Shown: positions 1-8,546 of the stretch, piece by piece
Numbering within the stretch: the first letter of the stretch is position 1
How the letters are laid out: every line of letters begins with the position of its first letter
Assembly (NCBI RefSeq): GCF_022049065.2
Contig: NZ_CP095743.1
Location: 1,813,001 to 1,877,000, forward strand
Source: Niallia sp. Man26
Lineage (GTDB): Bacteria; Bacillota; Bacilli; Bacillales; Cytobacillaceae
Direction: 5' to 3'
Length of the DNA: 64,000 nt
Position numbers and translations under genes: made by a program
Notes under the pieces: model-generated
What the model saw: only the letters and a program-made list of their open reading frames with translations
Databases searched by the model: none
What the model was told of the DNA's origin: nothing

Positions 1-965
1 AACTGGATGCGGCACTTTGGGGTACAAGAGCAGCGTTTATCGGCGGATTTAGCTCCACGTCCAATGTTAGAGCAGGCAAGCTGTTTGGCATCCCTGTATC
101 TGGAACGCATGCTCATAGTATGATTCAGGCTTACAGAGATGAATATACGGCATTTCATAAGTATGCACGACGTCATAAAGACTGTGTCTTTTTGGTTGAT
201 ACGTATGATACTTTGCGTTCAGGAGTTCCCAATGCCATTAAAGTGGCAAAGGAACTTGGTGATGCTATTAATTTTGTCGGCATCAGATTAGACAGCGGCG
301 ACCTTGCTTATCTTTCCAAAGCTGCGCGAAAAATGCTTGATGAAGCAGGTTTTACAGATACGAAAATTGTAGCAAGCAATGATTTGGATGAATATACGAT
401 TATCAACTTGAAGGCTCAAGGAGCTCAGATTGATGTATGGGGCATTGGCACGAAGCTGATTACTGCTTTTGACCAGCCTGCTTTAGGCGGAGTATACAAG
501 CTTGTTTCAATTGAGGATGAAGAGGGTAATATGCAAGATACAATCAAAATCAGCGGAAACCCAGAAAAGGTGACAACACCTGGCATTAAAAGGGTATACC
601 GCATCATCAACAGCATCAACCATAAATCCGAAGGTGACTATATTTGTTTGGAAACGGAGCATCCAGAAGAAGAGGAGCGCTTAAAGATGTTTCATCCAAC
701 ACATACTTATATCAGTAAATTTGTTACTAATTTCCATGCGAAGGATATTCATAAGGATATTTTCCAAAATGGAGAGCTTATCTATAAGTCACCGACAATT
801 TTTGAATCACAAAAATATGCGGAGGATAACTTGGATGTGCTGTGGGATGAATACAAGCGTTCACTCAATCCGGAGGAATATCCAGTTGATTTAAGCCCGC
901 TTTGTTGGGAAAACAAGATGAATCATTTAGAAAAAGTAAAAAGCAACATTAAAAATAAGGAATAA
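1..965 (+). CDS. pncB: Nicotinate phosphoribosyltransferase, 5'-truncated by window edge
   Basis: Converts nicotinate and PRPP to nicotinate mononucleotide, the first step of NAD salvage (Preiss-Handler route). The reading frame is open from base 3, so the N-terminal part lies outside the window; the ATG at 120 is internal, since the residues before it already match the family ([15 protein letters not shown], then [11 protein letters not shown]). Downstream motifs such as [26 protein letters not shown] and GIGTKL are typical of the type II phosphoribosyltransferase fold of PncB. It ends 16 bases before nadE, which catalyses the last step of NAD synthesis, so the two are almost certainly co-transcribed. 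Identity is secure; only the length of the missing part is unknown. Confidence 0.95.
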   Translation, partial: LDAALWGTRAAFIGGFSSTSNVRAGKLFGIPVSGTHAHSMIQAYRDEYTAFHKYARRHKDCVFLVDTYDTLRSGVPNAIKVAKELGDAINFVGIRLDSGDLAYLSKAARKMLDEAGFTDTKIVASNDLDEYTIINLKAQGAQIDVWGIGTKLITAFDQPALGGVYKLVSIEDEEGNMQDTIKISGNPEKVTTPGIKRVYRIINSINHKSEGDYICLETEHPEEEERLKMFHPTHTYISKFVTNFHAKDIHKDIFQNGELIYKSPTIFESQKYAEDNLDVLWDEYKRSLNPEEYPVDLSPLCWENKMNHLEKVKSNIKNKE

Positions 966-981
966 CAGGAGGAATGCTGAC

Positions 982-1803
982 ATGAGCATACAAAATCAAA
1001 TTATCGCTGAACTAAACGTGAAACCTGAAATTGATGCTAAAGAAGAAATAAGACTGCGCATTAACTTTCTGAAAGAATACTTGAAAAAGACAAAAGCAAA
1101 AGGATTTGTATTAGGAATAAGCGGGGGCCAGGATTCATCTCTTGCAGGCAGATTGGCTCAGCTTTCTGTGGAAGAGCTTCGCAGTGAAGGTTATGATGCT
1201 ACATTTGTTGCAGTAAGATTGCCATATGGTGTGCAAGCAGATGAAGACGACGCTAACAAAGCACTGAAGTTTATTGCAGCAGATAAAGAGCTTGAATTCA
1301 ATGTTCGTGGTCCTGTTGACGAATTTAAGAGAGTTTATGATGAAATGGCCGATACTCCACTAGCTGATTATCATAAAGGAAATATCAAGGCTAGAGCGAG
1401 AATGATTGCGCAGTATGCAATTGGCGGTCAGTTAAATTTACTAGTAATTGGTACAGATCATGCTGCAGAGGCAGTTACAGGCTTCTTCACAAAATATGGA
1501 GATGGCGGAGCAGATGTACTGCCGTTAACTGGTCTTACAAAGCGCCAAGGGAAACAGCTGTTAAAGGAACTTGGAGCAGAAGAAAGAATTTACTTAAAAG
1601 TACCGACTGCTGACTTGCTTGATGAGAAACCAGGTCAAGCAGATGAAACAGAGCTTGGAATTTCTTATGATCAGTTGGATGACTACTTAGAAGGTAAGGA
1701 AGTCCCACAAGAAGCAGCTGAAAAAATTGAAGCTCGTTACTTAATTACAGAACATAAACGACAAGTGCCTGCATCTATGTTTGATGATTGGTGGAAGAAA
1801 TAA
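982..1803 (+). CDS. nadE: NH3-dependent NAD+ synthetase
   Basis: Amidates nicotinate adenine dinucleotide to NAD+ using ATP and ammonia. The 273-residue length and absence of a glutaminase domain indicate the ammonia-dependent form. The PP-loop SGGQDSS (residues 47-53) and the [20 protein letters not shown] stretch near residue 160 are signature elements. An AGGAGG ribosome site stands about 8 bases before the ATG. It follows pncB closely and is followed by a terminator, giving a pncB-nadE unit. Confidence 0.97.
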   Translation: MSIQNQIIAELNVKPEIDAKEEIRLRINFLKEYLKKTKAKGFVLGISGGQDSSLAGRLAQLSVEELRSEGYDATFVAVRLPYGVQADEDDANKALKFIAADKELEFNVRGPVDEFKRVYDEMADTPLADYHKGNIKARARMIAQYAIGGQLNLLVIGTDHAAEAVTGFFTKYGDGGADVLPLTGLTKRQGKQLLKELGAEERIYLKVPTADLLDEKPGQADETELGISYDQLDDYLEGKEVPQEAAEKIEARYLITEHKRQVPASMFDDWWKK

Positions 1804-1810
1804 ATGGATT

Positions 1811-1840
1811 AACCTCTCGTTATAAAACGGGAGGTTTTTT
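1811..1840 (+). terminator. Rho-independent terminator after nadE
   Basis: Inverted repeat ACCTCTCGT / ACGGGAGGT (one G-U pair) around a short loop, followed by six T. It closes the pncB-nadE unit. Confidence 0.85.
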
Positions 1841-1977
1841 GGTGAGAATAACCAAAACTGGTTATTCACACAGGCATGTCCTAGATGTTTTACATAAGTT
1901 AGCAGTGTAAGTAAAAAAGATGCTCACTTTTTAAGTGAAGAAATAGGCAGGAAAAATAGTAAGAGGGAGGGAAAACT

Positions 1978-2112
1978 ATGACACTATTTGGTGTGAACTT
2001 AAGCATGCTGCTGCTGAACGTACCAGTTAACTTTACATGGGGATTATCAGTAGGAAAAGGTAAAGTTGAAGATTCTAAAGAAGACGAAGAATATGGAGAA
2101 GACGAAGAATAA
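1978..2112 (+). CDS. Small acidic hypothetical protein (44 aa)
   Basis: A short ORF with a strong ribosome site (AGAGGGAGGG, about 6 bases before the ATG) and its own terminator downstream. The peptide starts with a hydrophobic stretch (LFGVNLSMLLLNVPVNFTWGL, with a break at Asn) and ends in a very acidic tail where 12 of the last 15 residues are Asp, Glu, Tyr or Gly (EDEEYGEDEE end). No known family is recognised. The clean signals on both sides make translation likely; function is unknown. The amphipathic head with acidic tail could suit membrane-surface binding, but that is only a guess. Confidence 0.55.
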   Translation: MTLFGVNLSMLLLNVPVNFTWGLSVGKGKVEDSKEDEEYGEDEE

Positions 2113-2148
2113 TCACATTAGCTGTCTTTTGGCAGCTGTCATAAATAT

Positions 2149-2187
2149 AAAGCCTCGAGCTAATGATTCTTTTTTGCTTGAGGCTTT
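2149..2187. terminator. Bidirectional terminator between small ORF and pflA
   Basis: Stem AAAGCCTCGAGC / GCTTGAGGCTTT with T-rich sequence on both strands. It can serve the 44-aa ORF (plus strand) and pflA (minus strand, stop at 2207). Confidence 0.75.
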
Positions 2188-2206
2188 TCTCTGTCAAAAA
2201 ATCATC

Positions 2207-2947
2207 TTAATTATTTATTTGAGAGCCTGTAAGCATGTTATATGCGAACTGGACAGAGGCTTCACTTGGAGGTTCAATTCCTTTTAATGGGTATTCTAGA
2301 CCAAGCGATTCCCATTTATAAACACCTAGTTTATGGTAAGGAAGGATTTCAACTTTTTCGATATTAGACAATGTCGCAATAAAATCTCCAAGCATACTCA
2401 AGTCTTCTCGACTGTCATTAATAGTTGGTACGAGAACATGCCGTATCCAAACAGGTATCTGTTTTTCAGACAGAAAGGTAGCAAAGGCAAGGATATGGTC
2501 ATTTCCCATTCCTGTTAATTTAATATGTTTTTTACGGTTGATATGCTTTAAATCTAGTAAAATTAAATCTGTAAAGGAAAATAGCTCTAGTAGCTGTTCT
2601 TGAAAATGAGGTGCTGTTGAATAGCAGCCTCCTGATGTGTCAATTGCTGTATGAATACCTATTTTTTTACATTCTTTAAACAGTTCGATTAGAAAGGGGA
2701 GCTGCAGCAGCGGTTCACCTCCGCTTACTGTTATTCCTCCTCCTGATGCATGAATAAAAGGGAGGTAGGCTGTTAAATCGTCGATGATTTCCTTTACTTC
2801 AACTTCTTTGCCAACATTCATTTCCCAAGTATCTGCATTGTGGCAAAATTGGCAGCGCAACAAACAGCCTTGCATAAATAATACATATCGTATGCCTGGT
2901 CCATCAACGGTTCCAAATGTTTCAATGGAATGGATATTGCCTTGCAT
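2207..2947 (-). CDS. pflA: Pyruvate formate-lyase activating enzyme
   Basis: Radical SAM enzyme that generates the glycyl radical on pyruvate formate-lyase under anaerobic conditions. Of 246 residues, the CxxxCxxC cluster motif is C28, C32 and C35, within GCLLRCQFCHNADTW, and is preceded by the family start GNIHSIETFGTVDGPGIR. GGGITVSGGEPLLQ is the SAM-binding GGE region. An AAAGGAG site lies 7 bases before the ATG. It lies 146 bases downstream of pflB on the same strand, the usual pflB-pflA order. Two hairpins in the gap may set the ratio of the two products. Confidence 0.97.
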   Translation of the reverse strand: MQGNIHSIETFGTVDGPGIRYVLFMQGCLLRCQFCHNADTWEMNVGKEVEVKEIIDDLTAYLPFIHASGGGITVSGGEPLLQLPFLIELFKECKKIGIHTAIDTSGGCYSTAPHFQEQLLELFSFTDLILLDLKHINRKKHIKLTGMGNDHILAFATFLSEKQIPVWIRHVLVPTINDSREDLSMLGDFIATLSNIEKVEILPYHKLGVYKWESLGLEYPLKGIEPPSEASVQFAYNMLTGSQINN

Positions 2948-2983
2948 GATTATGCTCCTTTCTGTGTGTGGGGCAATTTATTA

Positions 2984-3026
2984 GGCATACAAGGGAAAGA
3001 AGGGGTCTCACTTTTCCTTGTATGCC
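2984..3026. other. Intergenic hairpin 1 between pflB and pflA
   Basis: Near-perfect arms GGCATACAAGG and CCTTGTATGCC enclose about 21 bases. On the plus strand a T-run follows; on the pfl (minus) strand it does not, so for the pfl message it looks like a stability or processing element rather than a terminator. Confidence 0.5.
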
Positions 3027-3047
3027 GGTTTTTTATAAAAGCAATCT

Positions 3048-3084
3048 TCTCAGGCTAGCAGCAATTCTTACTGCAAGCCTGAGA
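3048..3084 (-). other. Intergenic hairpin 2, just after pflB
   Basis: Perfect 9-bp arms TCTCAGGCT / AGCCTGAGA with a further inner GCAG/CTGC pairing, 10 bases after the pflB stop. In the minus-strand transcript only a weak T stretch follows, so it is a possible partial terminator or an RNase-protecting 3' structure for pflB. Confidence 0.5.
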
Positions 3085-3093
3085 GGGGATAAA

Positions 3094-5334
3094 TTACATA
3101 GATTCGTGGAATGTTCTGTTAATGACATCCAATTGCTGTTCACGTGTCAGTTTAATAAAGTTGACGGCATAACCTGAGACACGAATAGTCAACTGCGGAT
3201 ATGATTCTGGATGCTTCATTGCATCTAGAAGTGTTTCTCTGTTAAATACGTTTACATTTAAATGATGACCGGCCTTTACTCCGTAACCGTCTAATATAGA
3301 TACAAGATTGGATGCACGGTCTTCTTCCTCTTTGCCGAGTGCTTTAGGAACAATAGAGAAAGTATTAGATATACCGTCCAAAGATGAATCATAAGGAAGT
3401 TTAGCAACAGATGACAGAGAGGCTAATGTGCCTTTTGTATCCCGGCCATGCATTGGATTTGCTCCAGGTGCGAACGGTTCGCCGGCACGGCGCCCATCCG
3501 GTGTGTTTCCTGTCTTTTTACCATACACAACATTCGAAGTAATCGTCAGGATGGACATTGTGTGCATAGAGTTGCGGTAAGTCACATGTTTCCGCAGCTT
3601 TTTCATAAAACTTTCGACAATAGAAACGGCAATGCTGTCAACTTTATCATCGTTGTTTCCGTATTTCGGATAATCTCCTTCTGTGGCAAAATCAACGGCA
3701 ATGCCGTTTTCATCCCTGATTGCTTTCACTTTTGCATATTTGATAGCGCTCAATGAGTCTGCCACTACGCTTAGTCCAGCAATTCCAGTTGCCATCGTCC
3801 GTAATATTTCTGTATCATGCAAGGCCATTTCTATTCTTTCATAGCTGTATTTGTCATGCATATAATGGATGACGTTTAATGTATTGATATAAAGACCTGC
3901 CAGCCATTCCATCATTTGATCGAATTTCTCCATCACTTCGTCATAATCCAAATACTCAGAAGCAACAGGGCTGTAGTCAGGGCCGACCTGTACTTTCAAT
4001 TTTTCATCTTTGCCTCCGTTAATTGCATATAGAAGACATTTTGCAAGATTCGCACGAGCGCCGAAGAACTGCATTTGCTTGCCTATTTCCATCGCAGAAA
4101 CACAGCAGGCAATTCCGTAATCATCACCCCAGTGAGGTTTCATAATGTCATCATTCTCATATTGAATCGAGCTTGTTTGAATGGACATTTGAGCACAGTA
4201 CTTTTTAAAATTCTCCGGTAACTGGGTGGACCAAAGAACTGTTAAGTTCGGTTCAGGCGCAGGTCCGAGATTATCAAGTGTATGGAGAAAGCGGAATGAG
4301 TTCTTTGTCACAAGCGGCCGTCCGTCATTAGCCATACCCCCAATTGACTCAGTTACCCATGTAGGATCGCCGCTGAACAGTTCGTTATAGTCTGGCGTTC
4401 TGGCGAACTTAACAAGGCGCAGCTTCATGATGAAATGATCGACAATCTCTTGGACTTGTTTCTCTGTTAGTAATCCCAGCTCTAAATCTCGTTCAATATA
4501 AATATCAAGAAAAGTGGAAACACGTCCAAGACTCATTGCTGCCCCGTTTTGCTCTTTAATTGCTGCCAGATAAGCTAAATACAGCCATTGAAACGCTTCT
4601 TGTGTATTAGCAGCTGGTCTGGACAAATCGAAGCCGTAGCTTTCTCCCAGCTCCTTCAGTTCAGCTAAAGCACGGATTTGCTCTGAAACTTCCTCTCTAA
4701 GACGCATAACATCTTCTGTCATAATTGAGCTTGTTGCTTTTTTGTCTTTTTGTTTTTCTTTTATTAAGAAGTCAATACCGTATAAAGCTACACGGCGATA
4801 ATCGCCGATAATCCGGCCCCGTCCATATGCATCAGGGAGCCCTGTGATAATTGCTGCTTTTCGTGCAAGGCGCATTTCATCTGTGTATGCATCAAAGACG
4901 CCGGCATTATGTGTTTTTCGGTGTTTAGTAAAGAACTCTTCTAATTTTTCGTCTGCTTTATAACCGTAAGACTCACACGCTTGCACTGCCATTCTGATGC
5001 CGCCGTTAGGCTGGAAGGATCTTTTGAATGGCTCATCTGTTTGAACACCGACAATCTTTTCCTTTGTTTTGTCCAAATAACCAGGACCATGCGATGTAAT
5101 TGTAGAAGGGATGTCAGTGTCGAGATCATAAACACCGCCTCTGTCTCTTTCTTTCTTAGAAAGCTCAAGAACTTGTTCCCACAGCTGCGTTGTCCCCACA
5201 GTCGGACCGCTTAAAAAAGAAGAGTCGCCGTGATACGGTTTGAAATTCTTTAAGATAAAGTCGCGCACATTCACTTCCTTTTCCCAACCGCCGCTTTTAA
5301 ATCCATTCCAATAATTTGTTTCCAGCTTTTCCAT
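3094..5334 (-). CDS. pflB: Formate acetyltransferase (pyruvate formate-lyase)
   Basis: Converts pyruvate and CoA to acetyl-CoA and formate in anaerobic fermentation. The 746 residues match the family length. Catalytic cysteines are the adjacent C410-C411 in [13 protein letters not shown], and the glycyl radical is G721 in [10 protein letters not shown] near the C-terminus. The start has an AGAGGTGA ribosome site. It heads the pflB-pflA unit on the minus strand. A TGTGA-N6-TCACA palindrome about 70 bases upstream of the start points to control by FNR or Rex in response to oxygen or NADH. A formate channel gene about 9 kb away (14077) may export the product. B. subtilis 168 lacks this enzyme, so the host ferments differently. 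Confidence 0.98.
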   Translation of the reverse strand: MEKLETNYWNGFKSGGWEKEVNVRDFILKNFKPYHGDSSFLSGPTVGTTQLWEQVLELSKKERDRGGVYDLDTDIPSTITSHGPGYLDKTKEKIVGVQTDEPFKRSFQPNGGIRMAVQACESYGYKADEKLEEFFTKHRKTHNAGVFDAYTDEMRLARKAAIITGLPDAYGRGRIIGDYRRVALYGIDFLIKEKQKDKKATSSIMTEDVMRLREEVSEQIRALAELKELGESYGFDLSRPAANTQEAFQWLYLAYLAAIKEQNGAAMSLGRVSTFLDIYIERDLELGLLTEKQVQEIVDHFIMKLRLVKFARTPDYNELFSGDPTWVTESIGGMANDGRPLVTKNSFRFLHTLDNLGPAPEPNLTVLWSTQLPENFKKYCAQMSIQTSSIQYENDDIMKPHWGDDYGIACCVSAMEIGKQMQFFGARANLAKCLLYAINGGKDEKLKVQVGPDYSPVASEYLDYDEVMEKFDQMMEWLAGLYINTLNVIHYMHDKYSYERIEMALHDTEILRTMATGIAGLSVVADSLSAIKYAKVKAIRDENGIAVDFATEGDYPKYGNNDDKVDSIAVSIVESFMKKLRKHVTYRNSMHTMSILTITSNVVYGKKTGNTPDGRRAGEPFAPGANPMHGRDTKGTLASLSSVAKLPYDSSLDGISNTFSIVPKALGKEEEDRASNLVSILDGYGVKAGHHLNVNVFNRETLLDAMKHPESYPQLTIRVSGYAVNFIKLTREQQLDVINRTFHESM

Positions 5335-5403
5335 TACTAGTCACCTCTTTTTTTGTATAACAGATATTAAAAATATTTCTAAATTAAATATAACAGATAA
5401 TAA

Positions 5404-5419
5404 TGTGATGTATTTCACA
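5404..5419. promoter_or_regulatory. FNR/Rex-like operator upstream of pflB
   Basis: TGTGATGTATTTCACA matches the FNR/CRP-type palindrome TGTGA-N6-TCACA exactly, and with flanking A/T also resembles Rex sites. It sits 70-85 bases before the pflB start, in an AT-rich stretch with several possible -10 hexamers. FNR activation around -41 and Rex repression would both fit; the sequence alone does not decide. Confidence 0.6.
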
Positions 5420-5873
5420 AAATTATGTATAAGTTAAGGCAATTCTGTGACTAATCTGTGAACTGTTGATATGACAAGACTTGGGGAGGGGGGAGAAAAG
5501 TGAAATAGCATAAAATCTTTGTATTTTAAAGTGTATAACAAAATTGCTTTTTGTTAACTGTTATATAATAGAAAAGCAAAATAGTAAATCTGTTTTAATG
5601 GGATTTTAAATTACCAGTGAACTATAGGATTAGCAGTAATGTGACTTGTGCATAATTTTACTAATGGAAAATGCATGTAAAAAAGTTAATTTTTATTTTC
5701 CGCACAGCCGATTTAAGATATGATAGGGGAGTATGTATTTTTTTCTCCTGGTTTGTATTCTTATTTTTATCTGCCATTCATTGGTCTTTCATGTAAGTCA
5801 AAGGCAATGATGGACATGCTTTAATGATTACTAAATATCAATTGAAGCGCAAAAAATTTTTTGAGGTGTTTTA
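5420..5873. other. Long intergenic region between divergent pflB and mprF
   Basis: About 450 bases without a credible ORF. It holds a direct TGTGA repeat (TGTGACTAATCTGTGA, near 5448-5463), an inverted repeat AACAAAA-TTGCT-TTTTGTT near 5539-5557, and a TATGAT hexamer near 5719 that could be the -10 of mprF. No RNA structure of a known riboswitch class was recognised. Confidence 0.4.
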
Positions 5874-8408
5874 ATGTCGTTTATAACAAAAGACCGAATA
5901 ATGCTGCTGCTGAAAATACTATTTCCAGTAACCTTGCTGCTGCTTGTTTCATTGGAATTCAGGGATATGTTCCTTACCATCGATTTCGGGCTGTTAATGA
6001 AATATATTGATAAATTGGACTTTTTGGAGCTAGTCCTCATCGTTGTTTTTGGATTTATAGCGTTATCGCCAATGTATTTTTATGATCATTTTTTAAGCAA
6101 ATATTTAAATGCACAAATATCAGTGAAACAGCTGACCAAGTATTCTCTTATCAGCAATTCCTTTTCTAATCTGCTTGGATTTGGCGGATTAATTGGTATC
6201 GCCTTAAGAACTTATTTTTATAAAGAATATGAGCAAGACAAGAAGAGGCTGATGAAGGGTATTGCTTTTATCACGATGTTTTACTTAACTGGAGTTAGTT
6301 TTTTAACTTGGGTGATTTTATTTGACAGCTGGAAGATGCCGCTCATACAGAATCATCATTGGCTGATGGTGACAACCTTAGTCGTTTCGGCCATACTGCC
6401 AATCCTTATCATCAGCTATTTCATAAAGAAAACCAATTTACATAAGATTATTAAATCCCGTACAATGGCAGCTTCGCTGCTCGGTGCATCTATTTTAGAG
6501 TGGAGCTTCATTTATTTCTACTTATATTGGCTCGCATGCCTTGTTGACCTCCCTGTAGGAGGCTGGGACTTTCTGAAGATTTTCCTTATTGCTGTCGGTG
6601 CTGGGATTGTCAGCATGATTCCTGGTGGAATCGGAGCATTTGACCTTGTATTTCTATGGGGCCTTGAATATATAGGTGTCTCTACAGAAAAACTGCTTGT
6701 TGTGCTTCTCCTGTACAGAATAGGCTATTATTTTATACCGTTCTTCACTGGTTTGATTTTGCTTATTCGCGATTTATGGAAAAAGTGGAATAAATATTGG
6801 AACAATATCCCGCGTGCAGTTGTGCAGAATATCAGTCATTTCTTTCTGACAATTCTTGTGTTTCTTTCAGGAATTTTGCTGTTAATCTCAGGTGCAGTAC
6901 CAGGGATTTTAGAAAGACTGCGCCTTACAGAGCAATTTATCAGTTTGCCTGTCATGAACATTTCCCATCACGTATCCGTCGGAGCAGGTCTTGTCCTTTT
7001 AGGTCTTGCTAGAGGGATAGAATACAGGGAAAAGAGGACCTATCATCTCACTTTATTCGTTTTGGCAATTGCGGCTGTTACGACATTTTTAAAAGGGCTT
7101 GATTATGAAGAAGCAACAATCATCGTTGTTGTGTTAATCCTTCTGCTGCTCTCAAGGGGCAAGTTCTACCGGGAGAGCTTTGTCCTAACCTGGGGGAAAA
7201 TTTGCTTTGACATAATTGTTATATCCTTTTTTTCATTTGGTTATTTGACGCTTGGTTATTTAAATTTGCCAACAAGCATTGCAAGTGTCCCTAAATTTGT
7301 GAAGCCCTATATTATTTCAGATGCAAAAAGTCTGTTTTGGAGTGCATTTGTTTCTTTATTTATTGCTCTTATCATCATCCTTGTAGGCTATTGGATTAAG
7401 AAGCCGAAGAGCTTAACAAAATTGCCATCTAGAGAAATGGAAGCAGAGATAATGGAACATTTGGAAAAGTATAATGGCACCACTTTAGCACATCTTATCT
7501 TTTTGCATGATAAATATATCTTTTGGAATAAAGAGCGGAATGTGCTGTTTGCATATGAAACATATGCAGACAAACTGATTGTTTTAGGAGACCCTATCGG
7601 TGAAGAGAAAGACTTTGTAAAAGCCGTGGAGGAGCTTTATGAAAAAGCTGATATTTATGGATTTACGCCCGTCTTTTACCAAACGAGCCGAAATATGCTG
7701 CCGATTCTACATGCTAACGGATATGATTTTTTTAAGCTTGGTGAAGAAGGGCATGTAGACTTGAACAGCTTTTCACTGACAGGTAAAAAAATGAAAAATT
7801 ATCGAGCGATAAAAAATAAATTTGAAAGAGAAGGCTATACTGTGCAAGTTTCTTTGCCAGAACATGATCTAAAACTTTTAAATGAACTGGAGAATATAAG
7901 CTACAGATGGCTTGGAGGAAGAAGAGAAAAAGGCTTTTCATTAGGTTTTTTTGAAAGGGATTATATAAATACATGTAAAATAATCTACGTAAAAGATCCT
8001 GATGGTAAAATAATTTCATTTTTAACACTGATTCCTTCCTATCAACAAAAACAAATGTGGTCGATAGATTTAATGAGAAGTTTGCCTGGCGCTCCATCTG
8101 GATCGATGGATTTTCTGTATTTGCATACCTTTGAGTATTTGAAGGAAGCAGGGACGGAAAGCTGTAATTTAGGAATGGCTCCATTATCCAATCTTGGGAT
8201 TTCTCGCTTTTCCTTCTTAAGTGAAAAGGTGGCCGCGCAAATCTTTAAGCACGGACATGTTTTTTATCATTTTCAAGGATTGCGGAATTTTAAAAACAAA
8301 TATTGTGACATATGGGAGCCAAAGTATTTAGGGTATAGAAGGAAGTCATCCCTGCCGTTTACATCAGCACAAGTAACAATGCTTGTTGCTAAGGGTAAAA
8401 GGAGCTGA
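5874..8408 (+). CDS. mprF: Phosphatidylglycerol lysyltransferase MprF (lysyl-PG synthase and flippase)
   Basis: Transfers lysine from lysyl-tRNA to phosphatidylglycerol and flips the product to the outer leaflet, lowering surface negative charge and protecting against cationic antimicrobial peptides. The 844 residues fit full-length two-domain MprF. Residues about 10-510 contain many membrane segments (flippase part, with GGLIGIALRTYFYK and SMIPGGIGAFDLVFLWG), and residues about 530-840 form the soluble GNAT-like synthase domain (FYQTSRNMLPILHANGYDFF, NLGMAPLSNLG). A GAGGTG site precedes the ATG by about 7 bases. It is monocistronic with its own terminator. Whether lysine or another amino acid is transferred cannot be read from sequence. 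Confidence 0.93.
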   Translation: MSFITKDRIMLLLKILFPVTLLLLVSLEFRDMFLTIDFGLLMKYIDKLDFLELVLIVVFGFIALSPMYFYDHFLSKYLNAQISVKQLTKYSLISNSFSNLLGFGGLIGIALRTYFYKEYEQDKKRLMKGIAFITMFYLTGVSFLTWVILFDSWKMPLIQNHHWLMVTTLVVSAILPILIISYFIKKTNLHKIIKSRTMAASLLGASILEWSFIYFYLYWLACLVDLPVGGWDFLKIFLIAVGAGIVSMIPGGIGAFDLVFLWGLEYIGVSTEKLLVVLLLYRIGYYFIPFFTGLILLIRDLWKKWNKYWNNIPRAVVQNISHFFLTILVFLSGILLLISGAVPGILERLRLTEQFISLPVMNISHHVSVGAGLVLLGLARGIEYREKRTYHLTLFVLAIAAVTTFLKGLDYEEATIIVVVLILLLLSRGKFYRESFVLTWGKICFDIIVISFFSFGYLTLGYLNLPTSIASVPKFVKPYIISDAKSLFWSAFVSLFIALIIILVGYWIKKPKSLTKLPSREMEAEIMEHLEKYNGTTLAHLIFLHDKYIFWNKERNVLFAYETYADKLIVLGDPIGEEKDFVKAVEELYEKADIYGFTPVFYQTSRNMLPILHANGYDFFKLGEEGHVDLNSFSLTGKKMKNYRAIKNKFEREGYTVQVSLPEHDLKLLNELENISYRWLGGRREKGFSLGFFERDYINTCKIIYVKDPDGKIISFLTLIPSYQQKQMWSIDLMRSLPGAPSGSMDFLYLHTFEYLKEAGTESCNLGMAPLSNLGISRFSFLSEKVAAQIFKHGHVFYHFQGLRNFKNKYCDIWEPKYLGYRRKSSLPFTSAQVTMLVAKGKRS

Positions 8409-8429
8409 AATATTATTCAGCTCTTTTTT
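8402..8429 (+). terminator. Terminator overlapping the mprF stop
   Basis: Stem GAGCTGAA / TTCAGCTC then six T. The upstream arm overlaps the last codons of mprF. Confidence 0.85.
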
Positions 8430-8546
8430 CTATTGTAAATTAAATAATTCTACGCATTCAAATAAGATATTAAAAAACAAATTTGGTAATAAATTGGATT
8501 TTAAGTTAAAATAAAGTATATTCAAATGCTAGAATAGGAGGAAATT

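Noticed and set aside
3448..3756. 102-residue plus-strand ORF inside pflB
   Set aside because: Antisense shadow of a strongly conserved enzyme, no ribosome site.
7732..8184. 150-residue minus-strand ORF inside mprF
   Set aside because: Shadow frame of the mprF synthase domain; composition typical of antisense translation.
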